Positions 1-8,687 of a stretch of 64,000 bases of DNA are shown in pieces. Position 1 is the first letter of the stretch, and every line of letters begins with the position of its first letter. The notes under the pieces were generated by a model that was not told where the DNA came from, did no database searches, and was given only the letters and a program-made list of their open reading frames with translations. This DNA comes from an uncultured Bacilli bacterium (lineage in GTDB: Bacteria > Bacillota_I > Bacilli_A > RF39 > UBA660): contig CAJUMA010000004.1 in assembly GCA_910587065.1 (NCBI GenBank), forward strand, positions 91,810 to 155,809. The letters run 5' to 3'. The translations under genes were made by a program, and so were the position numbers.

Positions 1-468
1 AAGTATCAAGATAATAAAAATATTAAGGGATGCTATTTACATGGATCTTTTGGTTCAGGTAAAACTTTTATATTAGCGGCACTTTTAAATGAGCTTGCGA
101 AAAAGAAAGTAAGTACAACGATAATATATTATCCTGAAATGCTTCGTAATTTAAAAGAATCATTCTATGATGATTTTGATATAAAAATGAATAATTTAAA
201 GAAAACAGATATTTTGTTAATTGATGATATTGGGGCAGAAACTGTAACTTCTTGGAGTAGGGATGAGATATTAGGTACTATTTTACAGTATAGAATGGAT
301 TCTCGTTTACCAACTCTTTTCACTTCAAATTTAACAATTGATGAATTAGAGACGCATTTAGCTAATACTAAAACTTCTGTCGATATAGTTAAGGCAAAAA
401 GAATTATTGAAAGAATTAAGCAATTAACAGAAGATTTAGAATTGGTTAGTGAGAATAGAAGGAAGTAA
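1..468 (+). CDS. dnaI: Primosomal protein DnaI / helicase loader, 3' part
   Basis: Reading frame is open from the first base, so the 5' end lies outside the window; 155 residues remain. A Walker A motif GSFGSGKT (visible residues 15-22) and a Walker B LLIDDIGAE (about 72-80) mark an AAA+ ATPase, and the tail (TSN, then KRIIERIK) fits the DnaC/DnaI loader family, which places the replicative helicase on DNA. The missing N-terminal part would hold the helicase-binding domain. Confidence in family is high; the exact paralogue rests on the AAA+ half only. Confidence 0.88.
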   Translation, partial: KYQDNKNIKGCYLHGSFGSGKTFILAALLNELAKKKVSTTIIYYPEMLRNLKESFYDDFDIKMNNLKKTDILLIDDIGAETVTSWSRDEILGTILQYRMDSRLPTLFTSNLTIDELETHLANTKTSVDIVKAKRIIERIKQLTEDLELVSENRRK

Positions 469-558
469 AGTCGATGGCATTAATTGTCAATCATGTTGCA
501 AAGTGTTTTTAGATATTTTATAATTTAGGTATGGTGTAAGGAATCTTGGGTGATAATT

Positions 559-1731
559 ATGAAGAAAAAAATAATGTTGATAACTATAATGTTATTAACA
601 ATGGCATTTAAATCTAATGTTTTAGCAATGGACTATAGCACTTGTACAGCTATCGGCATGGGACGTAGAAGTATAACAAATTCTATGGATTATGGATATT
701 GCTATCGTGTTACTTGTAATGCAGGTTCATATACAAAAACAAATCCTGAATCTTCATCAGGTTATTGGTGTGAAAATGGCAATAAGAATCCTTATGTAAA
801 ACTTAAAAGTGATACATGTTCAAGTTTCTCTGGAACTTGTAAAAGTGGATTTAAAGAAGATTATTGTACGAAAGTTGAGCATGTTGATTGCAATTTAAAG
901 TCAGATGGAAGTCCTTATGGCAATACAAAAACTACGTCGCCCATAACAATAAGACCGACTACTACAAGAACAACAACAACTAAAAAACAAGGTGGAACGA
1001 CAAGAAAAACCACAACAAAGAGACCAGGGACCAATCCACCAATGCCAACTATTCCTGTTCCAACAACAACAACGATGACAACTACAGAAAGAGTTACAAA
1101 TAATACCAATATTAAAAAAATAATGGTTAACAGTACTGATATTAAATATGTTGATACAAAAGACACTTATACTTTGAAACTTCTTTATGATGTTTTAGAT
1201 GTTGATGTAAAAGTTGAATTAGAAGATGAAACTAGCACTTATGAAGTTACTGGTAATACTAATATGCCAAATGAAGAACATGAAATAAAAATAATTGTAA
1301 CTGCTGTATCAGGAGATAAAAGAGAAGTAACTTTAAAAGTTAAAAGGTATGAAAATTTAAATAATGATTGTACACTTGCTAATATTTATTCCGAAGAGTA
1401 TCCAATCGAATTTACACCTAATACATATAGTTATAAACTTACATTACCAAAAAATATTAATACTTTAGATTTTGAGGTTGTCTTAAGTGATGAAGCTAAT
1501 GCATCATATTCTATAAGTGGTAATGAAAAGTTAAAGAATAGATCAACTATAAAAATAGATGTACGTGCGGAAGATGGCACAATATGTCAATATACTATAA
1601 AGATAAAAAAAGAATCAAATACCTGGAAGTATATTGTAGCAATTGCTCTTTTAATAGGTGTATTAGTAGTATCAAGTGTTTTACTATATAGATATTTAAA
1701 GAAGAGTAAAGGAAGATATAAATACGAATAG
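559..1731 (+). CDS. Secreted, membrane-anchored protein with cadherin-like beta-sandwich domains
   Basis: Start at ATG 559 is preferred over GTG 550 because GGGTGA lies just upstream. Order of parts: signal peptide (MKKKIMLITIML..NVLA), Cys-rich segment of about 90 residues with some ten cysteines, Thr/Pro-rich linker (runs of TTT around residues 125-180), two repeats resembling the cadherin-like beta sandwich (PF12733 type; pattern Y.I.V.A..G....Y.I.I), one C-terminal membrane helix and a short basic tail. It sits upstream of the pseudopilin island and may be a surface component of it (inference). Function is not known. Confidence 0.7.
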   Translation: MKKKIMLITIMLLTMAFKSNVLAMDYSTCTAIGMGRRSITNSMDYGYCYRVTCNAGSYTKTNPESSSGYWCENGNKNPYVKLKSDTCSSFSGTCKSGFKEDYCTKVEHVDCNLKSDGSPYGNTKTTSPITIRPTTTRTTTTKKQGGTTRKTTTKRPGTNPPMPTIPVPTTTTMTTTERVTNNTNIKKIMVNSTDIKYVDTKDTYTLKLLYDVLDVDVKVELEDETSTYEVTGNTNMPNEEHEIKIIVTAVSGDKREVTLKVKRYENLNNDCTLANIYSEEYPIEFTPNTYSYKLTLPKNINTLDFEVVLSDEANASYSISGNEKLKNRSTIKIDVRAEDGTICQYTIKIKKESNTWKYIVAIALLIGVLVVSSVLLYRYLKKSKGRYKYE

Positions 1732-1756
1732 AAGTGTGTAAAGACACTTCTTTTTT
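1731..1756 (+). terminator. Rho-independent terminator
   Basis: Stem GAAGTGT/ACACTTC with a short loop followed by six T. It closes the surface-protein gene and overlaps its last stop-codon base. Confidence 0.85.
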
Positions 1757-1821
1757 CTTACTTAAGATTGTTAAAATTTTAAATAATTAGTATAATTTAT
1801 TCAGGATAATGGAGTGATGCT

Positions 1822-2295
1822 ATGAACAAATCTATTAGTGGTTTATGGTTATTTTCTATTGTAATAGTATTCATGATGTTAATGATTGCTTACGTTGCAA
1901 TATCAATTAACTATAGTAATGCCTATAAACTTAAAACAGCATTAGTAACTAAAATAGAACAGTATGATGGCTGGAATAATACAGCAAAAGATGAAGTTGA
2001 TTCAATAGTTCAAGCGAGTGGATATAGACAAACAGGTTTTTGTAGACAACCAGAGGATGGTTCAATGTATGTTGGTGTTTTAGATGGGCATACAACAAAA
2101 AATCCTAATACTCGCCAAAGTTACTGTGTATCAAGAGAAGTAAAACATGGTGAAGGTGGCGGAGAAGATAAATATTATTACACCTTAACTGTGTTTTTAG
2201 GGTTTAATTTGCCAGTACTTGGAGATATTTATACATTTAGTATTTCGGGTGAAACTGGTGCAATATATTATCCTAAAGACAATACATTTAATTAG
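1822..2295 (+). CDS. TadE-like pseudopilin-type membrane protein
   Basis: 157 residues with one N-terminal membrane helix (about residues 8-30), then an outside domain with two Cys. The N-terminus (GLWLFSIVIVF, then AISINYSNAYKLK) and the end (SISGETGAIYYP) match the product of 2695 closely enough to call them paralogues. Single hydrophobic helix plus small extracellular domain is the layout of TadE/TadF minor pilins; the family assignment is inference. A small Cys-rich pilin-like gene lies between the two paralogues. Confidence 0.55.
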   Translation: MNKSISGLWLFSIVIVFMMLMIAYVAISINYSNAYKLKTALVTKIEQYDGWNNTAKDEVDSIVQASGYRQTGFCRQPEDGSMYVGVLDGHTTKNPNTRQSYCVSREVKHGEGGGEDKYYYTLTVFLGFNLPVLGDIYTFSISGETGAIYYPKDNTFN

Positions 2296-2379
2296 TAATG
2301 TAAAATGGATGCATAACTTATTGAATATGAAAAATAATAATAGTATAATTTAATTATAAAATAAAGGAGAGATGTTTAA

Positions 2380-2676
2380 ATGAAGGATGCAACAGGTGAA
2401 TTAAGTATGACAGCTGTAGCTGTTGTAGCAATAGCAGCAATAGCAGCATTATTTTCTACACTTATTTGGCCAACAATTAAAACTAATATAATGAGAAGTA
2501 CTTATTGTTCGGGAGCCTTTGACTGTGATTGTTCTGGAGCAGAAGGTGGTGGCGAACTTTGCAGTTGTTTTTATTGTCCTACTGAGGGTGGTCAAGGAAC
2601 AAATAGTGCTGTTGATTTTGATACTGAATGTGCTAACAAAAAAGAGATTAAATGTAGTGCAAATAATGTAAACTAA
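2380..2676 (+). CDS. Small Flp/pilin-like Cys-rich protein
   Basis: 98 residues. N-terminus KDATGELSMTAVAVVAIAAI has a Gly-Glu followed by an unbroken hydrophobic stretch, as in type IV/Flp-type prepilins cleaved by a prepilin peptidase. The rest is polar with nine cysteines in short C.C patterns. Strong RBS AAAGGAGAG before ATG 2380; sigma-A-like TATAAT at 2341-2346. Candidate major or tip subunit of the island; no prepilin peptidase gene is in the window. Confidence 0.5.
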   Translation: MKDATGELSMTAVAVVAIAAIAALFSTLIWPTIKTNIMRSTYCSGAFDCDCSGAEGGGELCSCFYCPTEGGQGTNSAVDFDTECANKKEIKCSANNVN

Positions 2677-2694
2677 TAAAAAGGGGAAGAATGC

Positions 2695-3207
2695 ATGAAA
2701 GAAGCCATAGGTGCAACTTGGCTGTTAGGAATAGTTCTTGCTTTCGTAGCATTATTTTCTGGATATTTGGCTTTTTCTATTAATTATTCTAAAGCTTTTA
2801 GAATGAAAGATGGAATTGTTGAAAGAATTGAAAAACACGGTGGACCAAATAAGGAAGCGATTGAAGATATTGGTGAACTTATGAATCAAATAGGCTACTC
2901 ATCTAAAGGAAGATGTAGGACTTTCTTTAATAGTAATGATGAAGTTGCCTGGGGCGGAGTTAATAGGGACCAAGTCACTAAGTCTTGGGACGTAACTAGT
3001 GGAGATGCATTTAATTATTGCCTTCAAAGAGTTGATTCGTATAATACTAATGGGCAAATGTCTGCTTCTTACTTTAAGGTTTACGTGTTTTTTTCTATTT
3101 CTTTACCAATTGTAAATACAGGAAGTTTTTTTAATGTTACAGGAGAGACTTCGAATATTTATTTTCCAGAAGATTGTGTAACATCATCTAAAAATAAGAA
3201 TTGTTAG
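2695..3207 (+). CDS. TadE-like pseudopilin-type membrane protein, paralogue of the 1822 gene
   Basis: 170 residues with an N-terminal membrane helix (residues 8-29) and an extracellular domain with four Cys. Shared blocks with the 1822 product: SINYSKAF near the end of the helix and VTGETSNIYFPED at the C-terminus. RBS AAGGGGAAG, 18 bases after the preceding gene, so the two are co-transcribed. Probable minor pilin; role inferred from architecture only. Confidence 0.55.
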   Translation: MKEAIGATWLLGIVLAFVALFSGYLAFSINYSKAFRMKDGIVERIEKHGGPNKEAIEDIGELMNQIGYSSKGRCRTFFNSNDEVAWGGVNRDQVTKSWDVTSGDAFNYCLQRVDSYNTNGQMSASYFKVYVFFSISLPIVNTGSFFNVTGETSNIYFPEDCVTSSKNKNC

Positions 3208-3219
3208 GGGAGAAAAAGA

Positions 3220-4200
3220 ATGAATGTAGTAACAGCTAATGAAAATAAAAGTATAATTGATAGACTAGATATAGATATAATTAAACGTATAGATGGTCAA
3301 TTTGAATTAAAAGAATTATTAAGTAAATTTGTTAATTTATATTTTAATAAAATGATTATTGATATAACATCAATTATGGATTATCAAAATTTAGATGTTA
3401 TAAAAGAGTTATCTACTTCTGTGGATCCAAGCCGTGTAATTATTCTTTTGAATAATGATCCAGTTGTTAATAGCCAATTCTATATGGCTAATTTAATAGC
3501 TTGTGGATTTTATAACTTTACACGTAATTTTGAAGGTATTAAGTTTTTATATAATACACCTAATACTTATGACAATGTAAAGCATTTAGTTATGAGTGAA
3601 GAAGATACCCTTAAGAAAAGGGATGAATATCAAGAAGAACATGCTGTTGTTTATAAAAGCCCTGGAGCTCGTGAAGTAATTGGCTTTGTTAATTTAACTA
3701 GTCATGCGGGTGCTACTAGTCTAATTAATATGATGGTAAGACAAATGAATTCACATGGACTTGAAGCAATTGGTCTTGAGATGTTTAGACAGGATATGCT
3801 TTATTATCATGATTCTAATCTTTCAACGTGTTTTAATAAAAATGACTTAGAAAGTAAGTTAAAACTATATGATGATGTAAAAGCTGTTTTTATTGATTTA
3901 AATGAATTTGGGGAAGCAGATAGATTTTGTGATAAAATTATTTATATAATTGAACCATCATATATTATGCTTACGAAGTTACTTAAGAAAAATAGAAATG
4001 CTTTAGAAGAAAACAAGAATAATTTAATTCTTTTAAACAAGAGTTTTGTTAATGATCAAGAGATACCAGATTTTGAGTATGAAACTAAGTTAAAGGTATT
4101 TTATAATTTACCTCCGCTTAATGACCGTAATAATAATTTAGAACCGATTAATGATTTCTTAAGAAAATTAGGTTTTGATATAAATTCGGAAAATATGTAA
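3220..4200 (+). CDS. CpaE/TadZ-like protein with degenerate P-loop
   Basis: 326 residues. The first ~120 resemble a receiver-like fold without an obvious phospho-acceptor; from about residue 145 there is a MinD/ParA-like block GFVNLTSHAGATSLIN in the place of the deviant Walker A (KGGxGKT), with the Lys lost. CpaE/TadZ proteins polarise Tad pilus assembly, and some members have similarly weak P-loops. It follows the pseudopilin genes by 12 bases with RBS AGGGGAG. Assignment rests on architecture and context, so it is moderate. Confidence 0.5.
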   Translation: MNVVTANENKSIIDRLDIDIIKRIDGQFELKELLSKFVNLYFNKMIIDITSIMDYQNLDVIKELSTSVDPSRVIILLNNDPVVNSQFYMANLIACGFYNFTRNFEGIKFLYNTPNTYDNVKHLVMSEEDTLKKRDEYQEEHAVVYKSPGAREVIGFVNLTSHAGATSLINMMVRQMNSHGLEAIGLEMFRQDMLYYHDSNLSTCFNKNDLESKLKLYDDVKAVFIDLNEFGEADRFCDKIIYIIEPSYIMLTKLLKKNRNALEENKNNLILLNKSFVNDQEIPDFEYETKLKVFYNLPPLNDRNNNLEPINDFLRKLGFDINSENM

Positions 4201-4216
4201 ATGTTGTGTAATTAAG

Positions 4217-4246
4217 TTGACATCTTTTACGTTATTAATTTATAAT
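4217..4246 (+). promoter_or_regulatory. Sigma-A-type promoter
   Basis: TTGACA at 4217-4222, 18-base spacer, TATAAT at 4241-4246. It drives the VirB2-like gene separately from the upstream genes. Confidence 0.75.
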
Positions 4247-4271
4247 ATAGATATGAAGGGAAGAGGTAATT

Positions 4272-4637
4272 ATGTTAATTGCAGAGGCATTTAATTTACA
4301 AACATTTTGTTCTTCAACAAAAGATATATTAATATTTGTTGGGTGGGCATTAACTATTTTTAAAGTTGCAATACCTTTTATAATTATTGCATATGGAATT
4401 ATGGATTTAGGAAAAGCTGTAACAGCTGCAAAAGATGAGGAGATTAAGACAGCTGCTAAAAGACTTTTGTTTAGAGCAATTGCTGGTATTTGTATTTTCT
4501 TTGTTCCAACTGTTGTTTTATGGTTATTTGGTACAGTGAGTTCATTTAATGAAGCAACAACTGGCGGTGGCTTTGATACTTGTGAATCAGCACTATTAAG
4601 ACCGTGGGGCGGAGCAAACGACGGTACTGGAGAATAG
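4272..4637 (+). CDS. TrbC/VirB2-like small membrane protein
   Basis: 121 residues with two long hydrophobic helices (about 17-45 and 70-92) joined by a charged loop (KAVTAAKDEEIKTAAKR), then a Gly-rich tail. This two-helix hairpin is the layout of VirB2/TrbC pilins, and many gut Bacillota carry such proteins outside full type IV secretion loci. It has its own promoter and terminator, which suits a protein needed in large amounts. No VirB4 or VirB6 homologue is in the window. Confidence 0.5.
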   Translation: MLIAEAFNLQTFCSSTKDILIFVGWALTIFKVAIPFIIIAYGIMDLGKAVTAAKDEEIKTAAKRLLFRAIAGICIFFVPTVVLWLFGTVSSFNEATTGGGFDTCESALLRPWGGANDGTGE

Positions 4638-4648
4638 TATAAAAATTT

Positions 4649-4676
4649 ATAACAAGCTTGGCTTGTTATTTTTTTT
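4649..4676 (+). terminator. Rho-independent terminator
   Basis: Nine-base-pair stem ATAACAAGC/GCTTGTTAT with a three-base loop and seven or more T. Confidence 0.9.
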
Positions 4677-4723
4677 GACAAAATTTGTGTCTTTTTTATT
4701 GTTTAATTATATTGGTGATAAGT

Positions 4724-4888
4724 ATGAAAGTTAAAGTATTTGACTGTGATCATGAAAGTGATTTAGAAGCTTCTATTAATGAATTTATTCAAGATAAAGA
4801 GATAGTAGATATTAAATTTAGTGTTTCTGCTTCAGTATTTGGTGAAGAACAGATATATTGTTTTTCTGCTTTGATTGTTTATAAATAA
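4724..4888 (+). CDS. Cse60-like small sporulation protein
   Basis: 54 residues from ATG 4724 (RBS GGTGAT six bases upstream; the longer frame from 4685 starts inside the preceding terminator region). The pattern VKVFDCDHESDLE..INEFI, then EIVDIKFSVS and EQIYCFSALIVYK follows the Spore_Cse60 family, small sigma-E-dependent proteins of Bacillus whose exact job is unknown. One of several spore-associated genes in the window. Confidence 0.7.
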   Translation: MKVKVFDCDHESDLEASINEFIQDKEIVDIKFSVSASVFGEEQIYCFSALIVYK

Positions 4889-4915
4889 ATGATATAATTT
4901 AGATGGTGAATGGTT

Positions 4916-5923
4916 ATGAGTATAATTAAATATGCAATAAGTGGAAGTTTTAGTAATTTTTCTAAAAAGCTTGATCATGTTAGCAAGGAAAATGGTATAT
5001 CTAAGATACGTTTAATGACGAATTTCTTGTATTGCTTTATACTTATTGGTTCGGGATATTCGGATTATTTAAATTATAAATTATATTTAAGAAAGAAATC
5101 GGAAATAAAAGAGTATGCTACGATAAAAACTCAGGATAAATTTTATGAAATTGTAAGTCCTAGTGCTTATAAAGACTTTTTTTCGGTTAAAGCAAACTTT
5201 TTAAAGAATTTTTCAAAGTATATAGATCGTGATAGTTTTTATGCATGTTCATTTGAAGAACTTGAAAAGTTTTTAAAAAAGCATGAGGTGATTATGTATA
5301 AGCCAGTTAATGGTTTAGCTGGAGCTAATGTGAAAAAAATAGTTACTAGTGAGATAGATAATATTCATGAATTTTATGATGAAATAATGAAGAAAGATAT
5401 CTTACTTGAAGGTTATGTCAAACAACATGAAAGTGTTTCTAAGTTTGCTCCAAATTCCGTAAATACAATTCGTGTTATGACATTTTCTTATAAGGGTAAA
5501 TCCGAAATTGTTTTAGCAATGATGCGTTTTGGTAATGGTATTGAGAACGTTGATAATTTTCATAAAGGTGGAATGGGTGTTTTAGTTGATGTAGAAACAG
5601 GATGTTTGGTTGGAAATGCCGTAGATAAAGATGATAATATATTTGAGTCGCATCCTTACTCGAATATTAAGTTTGATGGCTTTAAAATACCTAACTGGGA
5701 ATTAGTAAAAAATACTTGTTTAGAAGCAGCGAATGTTAGTGATAAAATTCATATGGTTGGCTGGGATGTTGCTGTTACTGATAAGGGCTGTACTTTTATT
5801 GAAGGAAATAGACGTGCAGGTTGGGATTTACCACAGGTTCTTTTCAATAGAGGTAGAAAAGATTTAATGAATTATTGTTTAAATAAAATAAATGAAGAGG
5901 AAGGCACTAATTATAAGGTTTAG
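4916..5923 (+). CDS. ATP-grasp protein of the sugar-transfer-associated type
   Basis: About 335 residues; ATG 4916 fits the GGTG box better than ATG 4910. Central ATP-grasp features: VIMYKPVNGLAGANV (Lys and Gly-rich loop), LLEGYVKQH, SVNTIRVMTF and near the end FIEGNRRAGWDLPQ (metal-binding Glu and Asn). This matches the ATPgrasp_ST family found in polysaccharide clusters, where members are thought to join carboxylate and amine groups on sugars or carriers; the substrate is unknown. A flippase follows directly, which supports an envelope-glycan role. Confidence 0.75.
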   Translation: MSIIKYAISGSFSNFSKKLDHVSKENGISKIRLMTNFLYCFILIGSGYSDYLNYKLYLRKKSEIKEYATIKTQDKFYEIVSPSAYKDFFSVKANFLKNFSKYIDRDSFYACSFEELEKFLKKHEVIMYKPVNGLAGANVKKIVTSEIDNIHEFYDEIMKKDILLEGYVKQHESVSKFAPNSVNTIRVMTFSYKGKSEIVLAMMRFGNGIENVDNFHKGGMGVLVDVETGCLVGNAVDKDDNIFESHPYSNIKFDGFKIPNWELVKNTCLEAANVSDKIHMVGWDVAVTDKGCTFIEGNRRAGWDLPQVLFNRGRKDLMNYCLNKINEEEGTNYKV

Positions 5924-5935
5924 GGGGGGACTTTT

Positions 5936-7576
5936 GTGAAGAAAAATAATTTTGTTGAAGGAACAATTATTGCAACATCTTTGATTGTTTTAGTAAAAAT
6001 TCTAGGTATGCTTTATGTAATACCTTTTTATAAAATAGTTGGTTCATCTGGTGGAGCTTTATATAGTTATGCCTATAATATTTATTTGATATTCTTAGGC
6101 ATTTCAAGTGCTGGCTTGCCTGATGCAATAGCTAAAATAATAAGTGAATATAATGCTTTAGAATATCATGATGCAAAAATGCGAGCCTATAAGATAGGAA
6201 GAAAGTTAATTAGTATTATTTCAGTTGTTTCTTTTATTCTTTTATTTGTTTTTGCAGAAGAAATAGGCAAATTTATTATCGGAGATTTAAATGGTACTAA
6301 TAGTGCAAGAGATGTAGCTTTTGTTGTTAGATGTGTATCTCCAGCAGTCTTGCTTATACCTTTTTTAAGTATTACTAAAGGTTATTTACAAGGACATAAG
6401 TATATTGGGCCTTCATCCTTTAGTCAATTAATTGAACAGTTTGTTAGAATAATTGTAATACTTTTAGGTTCTTATTTAGTTCTTAATGTCTTTGATGGAA
6501 GTTTAAAATTAGCTATAGGTATTGCGGTTAGTGGAGCATTTTTTGGTGGTTTATTTGCTCTAATTTATTTAAAAAGAGCGATAAAGAAGAGCAAACTTGA
6601 ATTAGATTATGAAGAGTGTGAAGATAAGATAACTAATAAAGAAATAACAAAAAAAATAGTTCTATATGCGATTCCTTTTGTTATTATAAGTATCGTTAGC
6701 CATCTTTATAATTTTACTGATCAAATACTTGTTTTAAGAACTTTAGAAAATATGGGGTTTTTAAGTGATGATGTAGAGTTTATTGCAGCATCTATTTCAA
6801 CTTGGTCGCCTAAAATATGTATGATTATTAATGCGATGGCGATGGGAATGACGATGAGTTTAGTTCCAACTATTGTAAGTGCTGTTACAAAAAAACAAAC
6901 AAAGGAAGTTGAAAACAAGATTAATAAGTCTCTTAGTATGATTATTTTTATTTCTCTTCCTCTTAGTTTAGGATTGTGTGTCTTATCGACTAGTGTTTGG
7001 ACAATATTTTATGATGTAAATATTTATGGACCCCAAATTTTAAGTTTAATGGTTTTTTCGGCTTTATTTGGAAATCTATATTTAATTGTTTCAACTATTT
7101 GCCAATCTTTAAGTAAATATAAATTAGTTTATCTTGTTAGTATTACAGGTTTTTTACTTAATGCTTTACTAGATGTACCAATCATGTATTTATTTAAATT
7201 TATTAATTTTAAACCATATTTAGGAAGTATTACGGCAAGTATTATTGGATATTCGATTTCTGTTTTTATTGGTTTACATGCCTTAAGTAAGGATAATAAT
7301 ATAAAGTATAGTTTAACAATCAGGAATGTAATAAAAACTTTAATTCCAGGAGGAATTATGGTTCTTATTTTACTTATTTTAAATAAGTTTTTACCATTTA
7401 ACCAACTTACAGTAGTTGGGGCGATTTTAACATCTATTATTAATGCAATAATTGGTGGTATAATATACATTACTGTTTCTTATAAGATGGGTTTAATAGA
7501 TGAAATATTTGGTCGTGAAATGGTAAATAAGTTAATAAAAAAACTTACCTTAGGTAAGTTAGAGTTAAAGAATTAA
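5936..7576 (+). CDS. Polysaccharide/lipid flippase of the SpoVB/MATE-like (MOP) superfamily
   Basis: 546 residues from GTG 5936, preceded by a strong AGGGGGGG box. About 14 hydrophobic segments; the first block (GTIIATSLIVLVKILGMLYVIPFY) and PDAIAKIISEY are typical of SpoVB/MurJ-like flippases that export lipid-linked oligosaccharides or lipid II. Length fits SpoVB (about 520-550). It overlaps nothing upstream but its stop shares bases with the convergent stop at 7573. Lipid II versus another glycan cannot be decided here. Confidence 0.8.
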   Translation: MKKNNFVEGTIIATSLIVLVKILGMLYVIPFYKIVGSSGGALYSYAYNIYLIFLGISSAGLPDAIAKIISEYNALEYHDAKMRAYKIGRKLISIISVVSFILLFVFAEEIGKFIIGDLNGTNSARDVAFVVRCVSPAVLLIPFLSITKGYLQGHKYIGPSSFSQLIEQFVRIIVILLGSYLVLNVFDGSLKLAIGIAVSGAFFGGLFALIYLKRAIKKSKLELDYEECEDKITNKEITKKIVLYAIPFVIISIVSHLYNFTDQILVLRTLENMGFLSDDVEFIAASISTWSPKICMIINAMAMGMTMSLVPTIVSAVTKKQTKEVENKINKSLSMIIFISLPLSLGLCVLSTSVWTIFYDVNIYGPQILSLMVFSALFGNLYLIVSTICQSLSKYKLVYLVSITGFLLNALLDVPIMYLFKFINFKPYLGSITASIIGYSISVFIGLHALSKDNNIKYSLTIRNVIKTLIPGGIMVLILLILNKFLPFNQLTVVGAILTSIINAIIGGIIYITVSYKMGLIDEIFGREMVNKLIKKLTLGKLELKN

Positions 7577-7872
7577 ACCATGTACATTGAATTAGCAAAG
7601 TTATAGTCAGTAGTGTTAGTGTTAGAATTAATGGAATTAATGGATGATGATTCTAGTTTAGAAAGCCTTGCATCCATTCTATTTAGTTCTCTTTCGATTT
7701 TAGAAAGTCTTGCATCTATATCACTTTCGTATCCTTGAGCAACTGGATATGTTTGCATTTGATACGATGCGTTTGCACTCATTTGAGGTTGAGGCATTAC
7801 AGGCATTTGGTTATTGTTATAACCATAACTGCCAAATTGAGAGAAGAAACTATTTCGATCTTTTTTCATCAT
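7573..7872 (-). CDS. Small Met/Gln/Pro-rich coiled-coil protein, possible spore-coat protein
   Basis: 99 residues. N-terminal half is rich in Asn, Gln, Pro, Met and Tyr; residues 52-75 form a coiled coil with a repeated unit DARLSKIERELNR/DARLSKLESS. RBS AGGAG lies six bases before ATG 7872. Upstream there is a CATATATTA box with AC 16 bases before it, the pattern of sigma-E/sigma-K promoters. I do not recognise the family; low complexity plus this promoter suggests a coat or mother-cell protein (inference). The stop codon overlaps that of the convergent flippase gene. Confidence 0.6.
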   Translation of the reverse strand: MMKKDRNSFFSQFGSYGYNNNQMPVMPQPQMSANASYQMQTYPVAQGYESDIDARLSKIERELNRMDARLSKLESSSINSINSNTNTTDYNFANSMYMV

Positions 7873-7887
7873 TAATCACTCCTAATT

Positions 7888-7914
7888 TAATATATGAGTT
7901 TATTTGAGTTTTGT
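7888..7914 (-). promoter_or_regulatory. Candidate sigma-E/sigma-K-type promoter
   Basis: On the minus strand: AC, 16-base spacer, CATATATTA, matching the mother-cell -10 pattern CATAnnnTA. It would start transcription a few bases before the RBS of the coiled-coil gene. The match is short, so it is only suggestive. Confidence 0.4.
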
Positions 7915-7934
7915 GATAATTGGAGGTAAATTTT

Positions 7935-8573
7935 ATGCGTTTGAGAAATGTTAAAGATTCAATTAATATTGTTAATAACTCTCCTTATGTTGTTACTCCT
8001 ACACAGGAGTTAAGTGGTAATTTTAAGAGCTTGTTTGAGGTTGATGCACCAATATGTTTAGAAATTGGTATGGGTAAGGGAGACTTTATTATTGGGATGG
8101 CAGAAAATTATCCTGATGTCAATTTTATTGGGATCGAAAAGTATGAATCAGTTATGGTTAGGGCAGTTCAAAAGTTAGAAAGTAAAGACTTACCTAATTT
8201 AAAATTAATAAGAGTAGATGCTGATATTATTAGTATAATATTTGATCATGAGATTACGACACTTTTTTTGAACTTTTCTGATCCTTGGCCTAAAAAAAGA
8301 CATGAGAGAAGACGACTTACTAGTGAACAATTTTTGAATAGATATGATAAAATATTTGTTGGTAATCCTCATATTATTCAAAAAACGGATAATATTGGTC
8401 TTTTTGCTTATTCTTTATCGAGTCTAAGTAAACACGGATATACTTTGGAGAAAGTATCTTTAGATTTGGAGAATGAAGAACTACCAAATGTGGAAACAGA
8501 ATATGAGAAAAAATTTAAGAGTAAGGGTGTTAAAATTAACTATCTAGACGCTGTAAAGTATCGGGAAAAATAG
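7935..8573 (+). CDS. trmB: tRNA (guanine-N7-)-methyltransferase
   Basis: 212 residues from ATG 7935, eight bases after GGAGG. SAM-binding motif LEIGMGKGDFI, acidic end of strand two FIGIEKYESV, and the TrmB signature LFLNFSDPWPKKRHERRRLT. The enzyme makes m7G46 in the variable loop of tRNAs. Length and motif order are those of the family, with the C-terminal VETEYEKKFKSKGVKI block intact. Confidence 0.95.
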   Translation: MRLRNVKDSINIVNNSPYVVTPTQELSGNFKSLFEVDAPICLEIGMGKGDFIIGMAENYPDVNFIGIEKYESVMVRAVQKLESKDLPNLKLIRVDADIISIIFDHEITTLFLNFSDPWPKKRHERRRLTSEQFLNRYDKIFVGNPHIIQKTDNIGLFAYSLSSLSKHGYTLEKVSLDLENEELPNVETEYEKKFKSKGVKINYLDAVKYREK

Positions 8574-8687
8574 TTAATTTTTTCTTATTTTTGCTATAAT
8601 TAAAAATAAGTGAGTTGAGATAATAAAAAACCTATTTAAATTAATTATTAAATTTGTTATAATTAGTTATATAAGAGTAGGTGAAAT

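Noticed and set aside
1030..1110. ACA/ACT-rich stretch as a possible DNA repeat element
   Set aside because: It is the coding sequence of a Thr-rich linker, not an independent repeat.
915..1166. Val-rich open frame on the minus strand inside the surface-protein gene
   Set aside because: It is the complement of the Thr-rich linker repeats; no RBS.
7129..7470. Long minus-strand frame opposite the flippase
   Set aside because: Shadow frame with no RBS, opposite a well-supported membrane-protein gene.
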